A DNA stretch of 64,000 bases from Unio delphinus (GCA_029339505.1 JAQISU010000081.1:18540001-18604000); one strand, 5' to 3'. Shown: positions 36,364 to 49,759, counted from the first letter of the stretch. Notes: generated by a model not told the origin, from the sequence alone. Program-made: numbers and translations.

Positions 36364-36673
36364 GTTGGCTAATTGACATAGAACAAAGTTTTCAATATTA
36401 TGGAAAGTAATACCCTACCTAAGATTGATGACAAGGCGCTGGAGTTTGAAATTGACATCAAGGATGCCCAGTTTAATCATGAAGGCTATTATCACCTCCA
36501 GCTCTCCATTCAGAGCTCCCTCACTCGTGACTACAGTCAGATTCAGTTGAAAAAGGAAGGTGATACATCATTTGTCCGACAACGTGTCATCAAGACTGAT
36601 TTCACAAAACAGGAGGAGTCCAGCCCATTGACATTCTTTCATGATAAGAAATTTACTTTCCATTTACCCAAAG
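36364..36673 (+). CDS. CCDC33: CCDC33-like gene, first coding exon (start codon 36400)
   Basis: The exon runs from an acceptor (TTTTTCAG) at 36363 to a donor (AAG then GTAACA) at 36674. The 36 bases before the ATG contain in-frame TAA and TAG, so the ATG at 36400 is the natural start. It codes residues 1-91 plus one base (phase 1). The protein begins MESNTLPKIDDKALEFEIDI and continues with alternating hydrophobic strands (YYHLQLSIQSSL, KKFTFHLPKG), which looks like the first half of a C2-type beta sandwich. Ending with LPKG and continuing as GFCKND in the next exon matches what I recall of vertebrate CCDC33. CCDC33 proteins have C2 domains and coiled coils and are reported mainly in testis and ciliated cells. 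The exact role is unsettled. The donor intron is 16.3 kb long. Confidence 0.85.
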
Positions 36674-37087
36674 GTAACATTTTTCATGTCATTATATTTA
36701 AAGTAATAAATGGGCCATTTTTAACAAATAATTATGTTGCACGTGTCATTACATAATCATCAAGTTAATATCTAACTTATGCAGCAAGTGAATAGTATTG
36801 GAATCTATATATTTTTCAATTATGTAATATCTGATGTTAAGAATCATTTAGAGATCATACAGAAGAAGACCTGCAACTTTAATATTGAATGCAATTATTC
36901 AGCAGTGTTAGTGTTTGTTTTAGGAGAATTTTTATTAATAAATAATATTTCATTATTTAATTGGGACATAACTGAAATTGACATCCTTAAAACATATCTG
37001 CAAAAGTGTTTGTAGATGTGAATTTGGGTGTACACAGTGTTTCTCATATCATAACAAGGTGGGTGGAAGGTAGTATAGCTAATTTTA
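36674..37087. other. Start of intron after first coding exon
   Basis: Open frame continues to 36756 past the donor by chance. The 78-codon frame at 36779-37015 lies in the intron and shows no family resemblance. Confidence 0.6.
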
Positions 37088-37795
37088 GCTCATCTGGCAA
37101 TAAGGCCAAGTGATGATAGCTTATCTGGCCATAAGACCAAGTGAAAGCTTATCTGGCCATAATGCCAAGTGATACCTTATCTGGCCAAAATGCCAAGTGA
37201 TAGTTTATCTGGCCATAAGACCAAGTGATATCTCATCTGGCCATAAGACCAAGTGATATCTCATCTGGCCATAAGACCAAGTGATATCTCATCTGGCCAT
37301 AAGACCAAGTGATAGTTTATCTGGCCATAAGACCAAGTGATGATAGCTTATCTGGCCATAATGCAAAGTGATAGCTAATCTGGCAATAAAACCAAGTGAT
37401 AGCTGATGTGGCCATACTGCAAAGTGATAGCTAATCTGGCAATAAGACCAAGTGATAGCTTATCTGGCCATAAAGCCAAGTCATAGTTCATCTGGCAATC
37501 AGGCTAAGTGATAGCTCATCTGGCTATAAGACCAATTGATAGTTTATCTGGCCATAATGCAAAGTGATAGTTCATCAGGCAATAAGACCAAGTGATAGCT
37601 CATCTTGCAATAAAGCCAAGTCATAGTTCATCTGGCAATAAGGCCAAGTTATAGCTTGTCTGTTAATAAGGCCATGTTATGGTTCATTTGGCAATAAGGC
37701 CAAGTTATAGCTCATTTGGCAATAAGGCCAAGTTATGATGCATTTGGCCATAAGGCTATGTTATAGCTCATTTGGCAATATGGCCAAGGGAGGTT
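37088..37795. repeat. 28-bp minisatellite, about 25 degenerate copies
   Basis: Unit of about 28 bp built around ATCTGGCCATAAGACCAAGT. Copies vary as CAATAAGGCC or CATAATGCAAAG and become more degenerate toward 37700-37795. Four copies near 37200-37310 are nearly identical, suggesting recent expansion there. Intron of the CCDC33-like gene. Confidence 0.93.
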
Positions 37796-37849
37796 ATGGT
37801 ATGGTATGTTGAACATTGCTGCAATTGTTTTATACAAAACTTTTCTATA

Positions 37850-39700
37850 ACTTGATGTTATCTAATATGGCCACCGTTGCTGAAAAAATGCAAACCTTTA
37901 ATAAACTTCTTAAAAATCAACAGAATAGAATTTTACCAGCATCCTAGTATTTTAAGACTTTCAGTTTTATATAAATTATGCCAGTCTGTGATAAGGTGTT
38001 GCTGCTACAACTAAGAAAAGATAAAAATAACTTTAAAATATCTTAACAGAATTTGACAATGTTTAATAAAAGATGCCTTAAAATGCTTTTAAATGATGCT
38101 GAAAGCCATCAGATATGGGCATTGTTACTAAAAATAGAAAAATGTTTGAATTATTTCTTCTCAGAAACAATTTAATAGAATTTTAACCTATTTAATAGAA
38201 AGCATCTTAGCATTAAGGCCTTTCAGAGATGATGCATATGTGCTGTCAAATGTGGCAGCCACAACTACAGATAGAAAAGAACTTTCAAGAGCTTTAACAC
38301 ATTAAACACTGGCACCGCATTTACAGGGCAGGAGGTAGTAGCCTACTACCAAGCTCTGTAGTGTCAAGGTCATGTATGATACATTACAGTGGGTGGTATT
38401 ACAGAATGGTTGACAGATTTAGCTCTACAATGAAAAACAAATAATCTAGATGTTTTAGTTGCACTAAAAATACAGAGGGAAAAACCAAATGTTTTGGATC
38501 TGTCTTTTTTTCACCCAAAATTTCCCCATGGTTGGAATTCAGTTTTGTATCCAGATTTTTTAAAGATTCTTTTTGCCTCATATCTAAGCAGACTATTCTG
38601 AATTGCACACAGACAGGTGAACCTGTGCCAAAAAAATAGTACAAGGTAGGCATTTGTAATAAAGAGTGGTCTCCATACAATAAAGATGGGTCCATTAGGC
38701 AAAACAAAAGAAAAAACAAAGAACTCCAACTTTTCCTCTTTTGCTCATGTATGAACAAAATAACCAAATGAAAACAATGTTTTTTTTACACATCTAGACA
38801 TTAGGCTAATGGAAAATTGCTTGGAAGTCAATATATAAGGATATATTCAGAAATAGTCCGCAAGATGTGTTTCCTACTTGCATTTCATGCAAAAACAGCA
38901 AAAACCTCCAGGGGTAATGTGTTAAAAATTGTTCAAAGGTAATTTTGACCAGTTTTAATAAAAAGAAACAAGCTGGCTAAAGCTAATCCGCTGCCATATA
39001 TGGTTGCTGTTACTAAAAATAGAGAAACCTTTAAGGGACCTCTTCCAATAGCTGCATAGAATCTGAACAAACAATCTTAAAATGACTATTTCTCAAAACC
39101 ATTGAACCGAATTTGTCTGGTCCTCACAGACAGTCTTATGGCATAAAAAGCTTTCAGATCTGTATGTATGGATGTATGTATGGATGGATGGATGGATTGA
39201 TGGATGGATGTATGGCAATATTGTGCCAGCTAAAATTAAAATATGAACAAAATGGAGAAGACACAAAATCCCTTGGAAGAATACACTTCTAAATAAAAAT
39301 AAGTATCTGTTGCAGCAAGAAAAGGATAAATGTGTAAAAATTCTAATGCCAATCCACCACCAAATATATCCACCTTTATTTTAAAAAGTAGAGAAACATT
39401 TAAATAAGTTTACCTCCAAAAACCACTAAACCAGATTTGATCAGATTTGTCAGAAAGCATCACGGCATAAACATGTTTAAATAATGGACAAGTGATGTTG
39501 ATGTGCCATCAAAAAATGTAAAAACAATTTAAAAAAAACTAGAAAAATCTTGAGACAGTTCATTTTTGAACATAGTCAATCACCAGCATTTGAAGAAATT
39601 TGTGTATCTATCCTACTGAATCAGATTTATTGCCAATCCACTATGGCATTTGGTTAGTCTTTTAGAAAATAGCTTCATTGTATGAAACAATTGTGCAGAA
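37850..39700. repeat. Diverged tandem array of roughly 400-bp units
   Basis: Related phrases recur at intervals of several hundred bases: GTTGCTGAAAAAATGCAAACC, ATTGTTACTAAAAATAGAAAAATG, GCTGTTACTAAAAATAGAGAAACC and AAAAAGTAGAGAAACATTTAAA. Each is followed by ACCA/AACAG AATTTGAC and GGCATAAA-like pieces. They suggest an old, poorly conserved tandem array. A GGAT/GTAT tetranucleotide patch lies at 39166-39215. No coding content; the minus-strand frame at 38399-38767 is probably chance. Confidence 0.4.
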
Positions 39701-39869
39701 TTATTTGTTAACATGAGAAATTGGTTTGTCATAAAAAAACATTGGGTTTTTCATTGGAGAATTTAAGGTTATCTGATACATGTTGCTGAAAGCAGAGCCA
39801 TATTTGGGACTCTATGACAGAATTATTATGCTCAACCATAAATATTGAAGGGGCATATAGTGTTAACCT

Positions 39870-41159
39870 TGTCTATCTCTACATCAAAGTCTGCATCCTA
39901 CCATCCTACCTCACCATCCTTGATTTGTCTGCAGCATTTGACACAATAGACCATGATATTTTACTTCACCAGCTCCAGCATGTATATGGCATTCATAATA
40001 CAGCCTTACTGTGATTCAAGTCATGAACAGTCAACTCAACAGGATACAAATTGTATCATCAAATGGATCACACTCCAGCACAGTTGATCCATGTTGTGAT
40101 GTTCCACAGGGGTCTATTCTTGGACCTATTCTCTTCATTCTATATACTCAGCCACTCATACATCATCATCCATTGTCACCATTTGTACGCTGATGACACC
40201 CAAATATACAAATCTAGCCACCCATCTAAAGTTGATGCTACCATCCAAGGAGTAGAGAGGTGCATTTCTGATGTGAAATCATGGATGACATGTAACAAGC
40301 TGCAGATGAATGATAAAAAAAACATTCTGATCACAACACAAAGACTTTCTCATTCACATCCTTTACCTCAAATAATAAATATCAGCAAAACACACCAACA
40401 TTAAGTTAACACAGTCAGTACAAAACCTAGGTGTTACTCTGGACAGTACTCTCACATTGTACCAACATGTCATAAACATATGCAAGGCTGTATATCTTGC
40501 GTTGAGATGCATAAGCTCCATTTGCAAATGTCTTTCAGTTGCTGCCACTAAAACACTTGTATGTTCATTAGTACTTTCAAAACTGGACCACTGAAACTCA
40601 GTTCTGTCTTGTTCATCTCAATATCTACTCCAGAAACTTTAAAACACAGCTGGTCGAATCATCATTAGAGTACAATGATCAGAGCACACCTCCCTGCTGC
40701 TCTGTACCTTACACTGGCTTTCCATTCGATCCAGAATTAAACAATAAAATTTGTTCTCTGTGCTATGTTTCACTGACGGACTCGAGTCCAACATACCTAT
40801 CTGGCCTCATCAATGTGTACACACCAGCAAGATACTTACGTTTCTCTTCTGACAATTGTATATGCATTATTCCCACTATGAAAACTAATTCATATGGACA
40901 ATGTTCTTTTGCATACCAGGGCTCAGCAACTTAAAATGAATTGCACATTGACATTAGACACAGTGTGCCCTTTTAAGATTGCTCTTAAAACTCACCTTTT
41001 ATGACTGCAAAAAACAAAGACCTAATAATGTTTCCTACCTTAAATATTTTCAGCATTATTTTGTTGTCTAATTTCATGGTCTTTTGTAGTCATATCATTA
41101 TATATGTTGTAAGGAGCTCAGCGATTCTAAATATTAGGTGTTATACAAAGTCCTCATTA

Positions 41160-41160
<1 letters not shown>
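39870..41160 (+). mobile_element. CR1/L2-like LINE, copy E, 5'-truncated
   Basis: Plus-strand remains start within the reverse transcriptase at LDLSAAFDTIDHDILLHQLQ (about 39920). They then show a degraded GVPQGS region (near 40100) and LYADDTQIYKSSHPS (near 40180). The post-RT KLQMND segment and the C-terminal domain follow, with many stops. The 3' end near 41130 has the family tail followed by (ATT)n. Truncation at the 5' end is the usual result of incomplete reverse transcription. It lies in the intron between coding exons 1 and 2, in sense orientation. Confidence 0.88.

Positions 41161-41254
<94 letters not shown>
41157..41254 (+). repeat. (ATT)n tail of LINE copy E
   Basis: About 97 bases of ATT repeats with one interruption, directly at the end of the LINE. 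It gives rise to a polytyrosine/polyisoleucine frame that is not a gene. Confidence 0.92.
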
Positions 41255-41372
41255 GTTTTATTCATTTTCAGTGTAAATTATGGTAATGAGAATTTTTTTT
41301 ACATGCCATTTCTTAGATTTACATTATATATAATCATAATTAAATAATTACAATATTAAATTTTGGTTTGCA

Positions 41373-41486
41373 GCTCAGCTCATCTAATCTCATCTCATCT
41401 TGTCTCATCTCATCTTATCTCATATCATATCATCTCAACTCATCCCATCTCATCTTATTTCATCTCATCTCATCTCATCTCATCTT
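41373..41486. repeat. (CATCT)n pentanucleotide repeat
   Basis: About 110 bases of imperfect CATCT units with occasional CATAT or TTGTCT variants. Serine-rich frames across it are chance products. Confidence 0.92.
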
Positions 41487-43650
41487 GGAGCAGTTTATCA
41501 ATCAGTGTCACACAATTTGTGAATGCATCCATATGCATTCCTTTAAAATTAGATTACTAGTATTTATATATTTTGCACCCCATTGACTTTGCTTTGATAA
41601 ATTTCTCAAGTAATGTTGGCTACAGAGTAATGTAACATGGCATGTGGTTGCATATCTGAGTCCAGCACTATTATGCTAAAAACAGGTCACTGGTTTGGGG
41701 CTTTTGTATTCATTAAATATATTTATAGATTTTCATTTCACAATCTATTCTGAGTTCTGATTTCTTATTTATTATTTTTCTCTTTATACTCTTATCTTCA
41801 AAATCATCAAATTAAAACCAAAGTATGAAATTTAATTTTTTAACTTGATAAATTATTGATTTAAAATTATATAAATGATATAGAATGAAATGGATTAAAT
41901 AAAATAAGCCATTTGAATAATTTCTTTTCATTAGCTGTAATTTCTATGGATGTCATAAGTACTTTTTTTGTTGATAATTTAGTCAGTGTTGGATTGTTGG
42001 CTGGTTTTATATATTTGACATACTGGTACCCTTTTTTACAATTGAAGTGAAGTTCAATATGTGTAACTCTGGATCTTTTTTGAATACTCTGAAATCCAAG
42101 TCTAGGTAAGGCTGTATACATTGTTCCCACTAAAGGGATCTTTGAGCAATAAAGTGGTTTAAATAACATGTCATTGAAAAGTCTAAACATGAAAAGTCCA
42201 TTTTATTTCAGTTGTATTAATGTCATGAACTCATTGATGTGGGAGTCAAAAGAGATTAAAATTAATTCACAAACATATTGAAATCAATTTGAGTAGTTCT
42301 CAGAACATTGAGTGCAGTATATTATATTTTATGTGTGAAGTCTACCTTATATACATGTGAGTGATCTTTGCATGATACAGTGCTTTTTCTACCATTAGGG
42401 CTATCTGGTAGTCATTTCCAACAGCCAAATTTTACAGTGGTATGGCCATCTGTTGGGATTCTTTTATTGCTGACCTGATAGGTGTTTTGAGTTACAGAAC
42501 CAGTGTCTCTGGTTGTTTGATGTATAGATGGAATCTCTTAATGTTTTTCTTGTGGTTTTTAGCAAATTCTTCCTTGGAACCTTTGGGTGAGGCTTTTTTT
42601 TGAGAACCTTGTCTACAAGATGGTTTTTCTTTTCTTCTTGACATCTGCAAAATCTGGGAGTGAACATTATGCTCTGTTCATAAAACTAGGTAGTTCTGCA
42701 GTTCAGTGGCAGCACTGAGTTAATCTCTCTCCTTTGCCAACCAAATAATGTAATAAAAATCTGCTTCAATTAGTAGCTCCTCTCCCAATAGAGATCTTCA
42801 CTCCCAGCCATATGAGTGCTAGGGATGATCAAGATCATTTATGTCCAATTAGGGCTTTTCATTTCTATTTGGAGCCTCTAAAGGTGGAAGAAGGGGTACA
42901 AAGCATCATTTCCTCTCTCTTCAGGATTAAGCTTTTATTTCATCTTCCACTAATTTAAGGTTAATTGTCCTGGCCTAATCAGTCCCTTTCCAAGATGGGC
43001 TGATCATTCATGGTGATTAAAGCTCATTAGATTCATGTTATTGCTGTGTCAATTTGACTAATTTGTTTTTGGAGGAAGTAACAAAAGCCACATTTTGGCA
43101 ATCTCACACTATCTTCAACCTTTACCATCATTCCTTACTGCACCAAAGCCAAGGCATTTTTTCTGTAGGGGTCATAGTCATAGTACAATAGTGTCCCATT
43201 CAGATACCATTTTATGGTAGTGGACACTCCTACCATAAGGTTGAGTATAACCTTGTTTCTTTATTGCATCATTGTATCCATCCACACCCACATGCCCCCC
43301 AAAACTACATGTTCATGGGAAATACAAGTAAATGTGTGCAGTATTGATTAGCTTCCTCATAATAAACTGGGGTGGGGTGGGGTGGGGCCGCTTTTTAATT
43401 TCTGTTATTTTTTAATTTTTGTTATTAACATTGTGGTGGGCTTATGGATAAAAGTTCCCATATATGAATATTTTCCAGAATATGGTGTGGGAGGAACTTA
43501 GGTTTATTATGGAAATATCCCATATCAGTTTATTCTGGCCCCCATTTCAGTAACATTCTCACATTTGAAGAGTATAGAATTGTTTCTTTGTTTTAATCCA
43601 ATTGCAAGCAGAGTTACATAATAATATTACCAGTATATCTGTCAAAACAA
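41487..43650. other. Intron sequence with a G-quadruplex-type motif
   Basis: No gene supported; minus-strand frames at 41867-42190 and 42464-42667 are unrecognised. At 43369-43387 four runs of four G are separated by single T, a textbook intramolecular quadruplex sequence on the sense strand. Confidence 0.55.
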
Positions 43651-43654
43651 ACGT

Positions 43655-44690
43655 TAATTGAACAAATTGATATTAATGGGTTTGAAGATAAGTTGAGTAC
43701 CAACAAATCTTAAATAATATTAATGGGTTTGAAGGTAATCTGAGTACCAACAAATCTTAAATCATATTAATGAGTTTGAAGATAATTTGAGTACCAACAA
43801 ATCTTAAATCATATTAATGGGTTTGAAGGTAATCTCTGAGTACCAACAAATCTTAAACCATTTTAATGGGTTTGAAGGTAATCTCTGAGTACCAACAAAT
43901 CTTAAACCATTTTAATGGGTTTGAAGGTAATCTGAGTACCAACAAATCTTAAATCATATTAATGGCTTTGAAATCTCTGAGTACCAACAAATCTTAAACC
44001 ATTTTAATGGGTTTGAAGATAATTTGAGTACCAACAATTCTGAAATCATATTAATGGGTTTGAAGGTAATATTTGAGTACCAACAAATTTTAAATAAATG
44101 GGCTTGAAGGTAATCTCTGAGTACCAACAAATCTTAAATGATATTAATGAGTTTGAAGGTAATCTGAGTACCAACAAATCTTAAAATCATATTAATGAGT
44201 TTGAAGATAATTTGAGTACCAACTAAACTTAAATCATATTAATGGGTTTGAAGATAATTTGAGTACCAACAAATCTTAAATCATATTAATGGGTTTGAAG
44301 ATAATATAAGTACCAACAAATTTTAAATAATATTAATGGGTTTGAAGGTAATCTCTGAGTACCAGCAAATCTTCAATCATAGTAATAGGTTTGAAGGTAA
44401 TCTGAGTACCAACAAATCTTAAATCATATTAATGGGTTTGAAGATAATTTGAGTACCAACAAATCTTAAATCATATTAATGGGTTTGAAGATAATTTGAG
44501 TACCAACAAATCTTAAATCATATTAATGGGTTTGAAGATAATTTGAGTACCAACAAATCCTAAATCATATTAATGGGTTTGAAGGTAATCTGAGTATCAA
44601 CAGATCTTAAATCATAATTTTGGATTTGAAGGTAATCTCTGAATACCAACAAATCTAAAATCGTGTTAATAATTTTGAAGGCATTCTGTC
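43655..44690. repeat. 47-bp minisatellite, about 22 copies
   Basis: Unit of about 47 bp with core GAGTACCAACAAATCTTAAA and TTAATGGGTTTGAAG. Length variants arise from an optional CTCT before GAGTACC and from loss of bases between units. Copies between about 44390 and 44580 are almost identical. Intron of the CCDC33-like gene. Confidence 0.95.
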
Positions 44691-44728
44691 AGCTAATCTT
44701 GAATGTATCAGTTATTATAACCTAACAT

Positions 44729-45458
44729 GTGGTGACTCAACAAAAGAGTGCACAACAAAAAAGCGCCGACAAAAGAGCACAACACAATAGGGACCAACAC
44801 AAAAAGAGCGCAGACAAGAGTTCCGATATAATTATGCTAACAAGTATGTTAGAGATCAAAAAGTTATGTCGAGAAGTTTTCATGTGGTAGAAGTTTTATA
44901 TAAAAAATAAAGAAAACATTATTGAGCAAAAGAAAGATGTTTGCAACTATACTATCAAGTATAAGAGATCAAATGGTTATATAGAGAAGTTTTCAAGCGA
45001 TGGAAGCTTTGATCTATATACGTTTGTACAAACAGACTAGCGATCAAAGAATCTGTTGCACATGTATATATAGTTAAAAATTCCTATTTAAGTTCACCAT
45101 GTTCAGCAGTTTTATAAAATTTACAAAATTACAGTATAATAGTTGTACAAAAAAATGTACATGAAAAAAATAGTCAGAGAAGGGGAAGATAGTGTTATTA
45201 ATTCCTTTTAAGTCATTTTAAGTAATGATTATATTTTAGTTAAACATTTACCTAGTTTATGCAGAAGTGATTTCTAATTTAAATTGTAATACACTTCATT
45301 TTAAGCATTAAGACTTTCAAATAATAATATTATTTGTGCTAATTTGTCTTGCTCTCTTTCGTCGGCGCTTTTTTTGTGTTGAGCTCTTTTTTGTTGCGCT
45401 CATTTATCGTTCCTCTTTTGTCGGCACTTTTTTGTAGTGCGCTCTTTTGTTGGGGTGC
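44729..45458. mobile_element. 730-bp inverted-repeat element (MITE-like) with 8-bp duplication
   Basis: The ends are imperfect inverted repeats of about 50-90 bp built from CAACAAAAGAGCGC-like modules. Left: CAACAAAAGAGTGCACAAC then AAAAAAGCGCCGACAAAAGA. Right, read inversely: CAACAAAAGAGCGCACTAC then AAAAAAGTGCCGACAAAAGA. The sequence CCTAACAT occurs immediately outside both ends (44721-44728 and 45459-45466), fitting an 8-bp target duplication. The exact terminal bases are uncertain because the outermost few do not match well. The interior has two related blocks (from about 44850 and 44960, AGAGATCAAA and GAGAAGTTTTCA) and no coding sequence. Confidence 0.75.
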
Positions 45459-45466
45459 CCTAACAT

Positions 45467-47626
45467 AGTAAAAAGCATAAGATATTCCTCTTCTTTGACA
45501 AATTTCCTGTAGCTTCTATCATTTACTTGCTGCAAATAATAACATTTTAGAATGTGAAATATTTTAAAATATATACATGTCTTGTTTATGGCAGTGGTCG
45601 TTATCTGCTAATTTAATTTTACAAATATTTACAAGATTGAATTTGTCAAAATTCAAGACCAAAACAGATTACCAAAATACATTTCAGTCTCTGATGAATA
45701 AATGATTCCAGTGTAAATTAAAGTAGATGAAATGTTATGGAAAAGAATTATTCTTGTACCTTTGTAATATAATAAGAAAGAGGTTATTTCAGATCTGTTC
45801 ATAGCACAAAAACCAAATGCTAAATTAATTCAGATTGGGCATAAATAAAAAGATTCTGAATTATTTTGTGACTTGTGAACATTTGTAGACAAGATTGTTT
45901 TTCATTTGGTCTGGAAAGAATTACAGGAAAATGATTGTATCATATCCATTGATCTTTGAGTGGTCCAACTACAGGCCAATGGGTTATTTTTTGTTGTTGC
46001 CTGCATGCATAAAATAAAAATTAGTTCTATACTTGTATAACTACTATAATATATTTGTGGCCCACAAACTTTCCAGTTTTGGTCCATGTGGTCCACACAG
46101 ATGAAGATGGTTGAATATTTTGATAGAGAGATGCATATTTCAGTGTTCCAGTATGTATAAACATTTTCACAAACATATTAAACAATGTACAAGTTTATGT
46201 GGACTGTAATAACATAATACATTATAAATTTGCTTGTTTAATCTTGGGGTTTCCAGAGCTCAGAGGATCATTACCAAAATTTGAAACCACTATATTTATA
46301 GTTTATACAACAGGGTGTTTTCCACTCATTGCTACCTTAATGACAAAACATCAACATATTTCCTTATTTATGCCCCAAATAAATGTGTTTAGAAAGTTGT
46401 ATTGGGATTTTATGGTTACGTACAAGATTTAAGCACACTCCATGCTGTCTCAGGGATTTAACTTTGAATTCACCTTAAATAAAGTCAAAGCCTTTCCTTT
46501 TGGATGATACAGTTTGGAAAAAAGGATATATATAATTATGTACATTGCTAAACCAGATATCCCCCCAGGTATTCATTCTATCAGACAACATCTTTGTTTC
46601 TTTATTAGATGATACCTTTGAAAAAGTTTTTCAGGGAAGAGATAAAGTTCTTGGTCTTAAATAGCAACAGAAGTTTGATGCACAAACAAATCTGTCTGCT
46701 ACAATAAGGCAGTGCCTTGTTTTGATCTGAAAAAATAATGTCACATTAAAATGCTTAGACCTACAGCTGTAGTTGATTTTGTTATTAGACATTTAGAGAT
46801 GAATGGCAAGTTTTTTCAGCAGATTCAAATCAATCTATTTGTGGTCACAACATTAATTATGTGTATGTAGAATTTCTTGCCGCATATTTCATGCCCTGCA
46901 TTCTTCTTCTACCAGATAAGTTGGCCACCTTGAATAGATTTATATGTGCTGATAAATGGCATCATGTGCTGATAAATGGCATTAGCCCACAACAATAACA
47001 ACAACAACAACAACATACCTTGCAATCTCTATGTTGTCTGATTCAGAATAAACATATTGGCATTTGTAACATGGCAATACATGCATTTTCCTCAGTTATA
47101 TCCCTTGGTCCAGTTATATCCCTTGATCCAGGTAAGTGAATAGTAGTGGTCACTGCCTTGACAGAGATGTATCCCATTCAGCCATTTATTTACCATGAAC
47201 TAGTCATGCATGTGCTGATTTTTCCACTAGGAAACACTCTTCAGAATGGATGTTAAATAGAAAAACTTTGCTTCCAAATTTTCAAATTGATAAATAGAGT
47301 TCAAACTTGGAGCATTTGTGTTAGGATGCCTTTTTCCAGTAACTGGTGCGAGTTTTGGTTTATACAGAGATGTCCATTTCATGTAATAGGAAAATTATGA
47401 ATAAGGTCATGAGTGACCAATTCTTGTAAAAGTTCATATGTTAATCCCATATTGGCTACTCAGTTTGTTTCCTTTTATCTTGGTTTGTATTGTTGATTCT
47501 TGTCAAGCTCCCTTGATACAAGTACCAGAGTGTATGGTCTTGCATTGCTGAAAAACTCCCTCTGAAGGAAAATGTGCAACTATTGTGGTTGTATTAGAAA
47601 ATGTCTCAAGTACAAAAGTGATAAAT

Positions 47627-47659
<33 letters not shown>

Positions 47660-48049
47660 GGTATTTTCAGCTATGATTAAAAGTTGCAGGCAAGAGAAGA
47701 ATTTGCAGTCCCATCTTTTTTTTTCTAGATGAAAGCCTTTGTCTTGTGCAAATACTTTTACATTATATCATCTGAATTCCAGGTCTTTTGAAATGTGATT
47801 AGCTGATTGTTTCTATAATTATTTTCATGTGGATACAAGTACGTTTTAATATGTGGATGAACATGGTTATGTGTTGGGAATTATATACAAGATTTAAAAG
47901 CCATTCATATCATTCAGCATTGACATCTGCTATGTGTAGAAGATAATATCTTCCCATTGGGGAATTCTTAAAATTGCAGATGAGTCATTATATAAGAAAT
48001 TTATTTAAACAAACATAACAACAACAGCAGCAACAACAACAACAACAAC

Positions 48050-48107
<58 letters not shown>

Positions 48108-48947
48108 TATTTACAGTATATGTATTTATATTGAAATATTAAATTTTATACAAATTCGTTTTAGATGCAAATTATTAGTAATTAATTGAAATGTTTTTTC
48201 TGCTGTAATTTAAACATTCTAATTTACTCATATGAGGTCAAAGGCTTATGAAAAATAATAGACTCCCATGCAGACATACTTTAGATGGGTGTAAGCAAAG
48301 GGCAAGTCTGTATAAACTATCCCAAAACATTGTTTTTCACCCAGTTAGTGTTCTTCCTAGTCAACAAAAACTTAAAATATGGTATGAATTCTGATCTAAG
48401 GTTCTTTTATAGCAGGTGTCACAGGAATTCATTGATCTTTAATGAGTACCTCTCAAACAAGCATTAGGGTGAAATGCTAATTTAGACATACTCAGCCTCC
48501 AGCTTACTGCAATAATGCGCCTCCTGCCATTCATCACTTATTAAATATGTTTTGATGGGGGTCACTTTTTCTGTACAAATACTGGTAGAGTATATTCCAT
48601 GCCACTTGAGTCCTATTACATTGAACCTTGGTACCCTCAGGGACCCCACAAGAAGATGATATATCGGTCACATGCTTGGTCAGTATGCAAGTGCAAAGTG
48701 ATGGTCAGTTCATGCATTTGGTTACTAATGAAGTTTTTGTATGTTTTTGTTAGTTCATGTTTCAAAACTTCTATAAAAAACATTCAGACATGGAATGATG
48801 TGCTGCATACACAATTAAAGACCTGATTCCAGTAGTACATGGATCTTTTGCTGTATTGCAGATGAACACAGGCTTTTATTCTAGTTGGAAACACTGAAAA
48901 ATTCACCTTGTTTCACCAAGATAGAGCAGGATCTCTTCTTTGCAGCT
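45467..48947. other. Intron sequence with simple repeats
   Basis: No gene supported. Simple tracts are present: CAACAA near 46985-47015, (TTA)n at 47630-47660, and (CAA)n passing into (TAA)n at 48012-48106. A 20-bp direct repeat around AGTTATATCCCTTGRTCCAG lies at 47092-47132. Confidence 0.55.
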
Positions 48948-49575
48948 CAGCCTTGAGTTGGTTATGTATATTGTTAACATGACCCTGAGTTGGACATGTA
49001 TTTTGATTATGGTATGTATATTATTCATGACCTTGAGCGATGGCATGTATTTTGTTCAGGATATGTGTATTATTCATGACCTTGAGCCACAGCATGTGTT
49101 TTGTTCAGGGTATGTGTATTATTCATGACCTTGAGCCACAGCATGTGTTTTGTTCAGGGTATGTGTATTATTCATGACCTTGAGCCACAGCATGTGTTTT
49201 GTTCAGGGTATGTATATTATTCATAATCTTGAGCCACAGCATGTATTTTGTTCAGGGTATGTGTATTATTCATAATCTTGAGCCACAGCATGTATTTTGT
49301 TCAGGGTATGTGTATTATTCATGACCTTGAGCCACAGCATATATTTTGTTCAGGGTATGTACATTATTTATGACCTTGAGCCACAGCATGTGTTTTGTTC
49401 AGGGTATGTATATTATTCATGACCTTGAGCCATGGCATGTATTTTGTTCAGGGTATGTACATTATTTATGACCTTGAGCCACAGCATGTGTTTTGTTCAG
49501 GGTATGTGTATTATTCATGACCTTGAGCCATAGCATGTATTTTGTTCAGGGTATGTATGTTATTAATGACCCTGA
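48948..49575. repeat. 49-bp minisatellite, about 12 copies
   Basis: Unit of 49 bp with core TTGAGCCACAGCATGTGTTT and GTTCAGGGTATGTGTATTAT. The first two copies are the most diverged and the middle ones nearly identical. One frame translates into a repeated hydrophobic peptide, but 49 is not a multiple of three, so the frame shifts and no coding role is likely. Confidence 0.94.
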
Positions 49576-49759
49576 GTGTTCATGTTGTTTTGAGATCTTC
49601 CTTACCAGTATGACTAAAAATCCCAAGACACTCAAGGACACTGCAATATCACCCCAAGACATCCCAAGACTATGCCAAAACACCACAACATTATATGTTT
49701 GCAATTAAATTAAATCAGATTAAAAAAAACTGATGAATTTTATGTAACAATTCAAGTAA

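Noticed and set aside
36779..37015. Extra coding exon of the CCDC33-like gene
   Set aside because: Exons 1 and 2 already join in phase across a split Gly codon, and this frame has no splice signals or similarity.
41001..41276. Polytyrosine/polyisoleucine protein
   Set aside because: Chance frame through the (ATT)n tail of LINE copy E.
48940..49128. Small membrane protein
   Set aside because: Hydrophobic repeats come from the 49-bp minisatellite, whose length is not a multiple of three.
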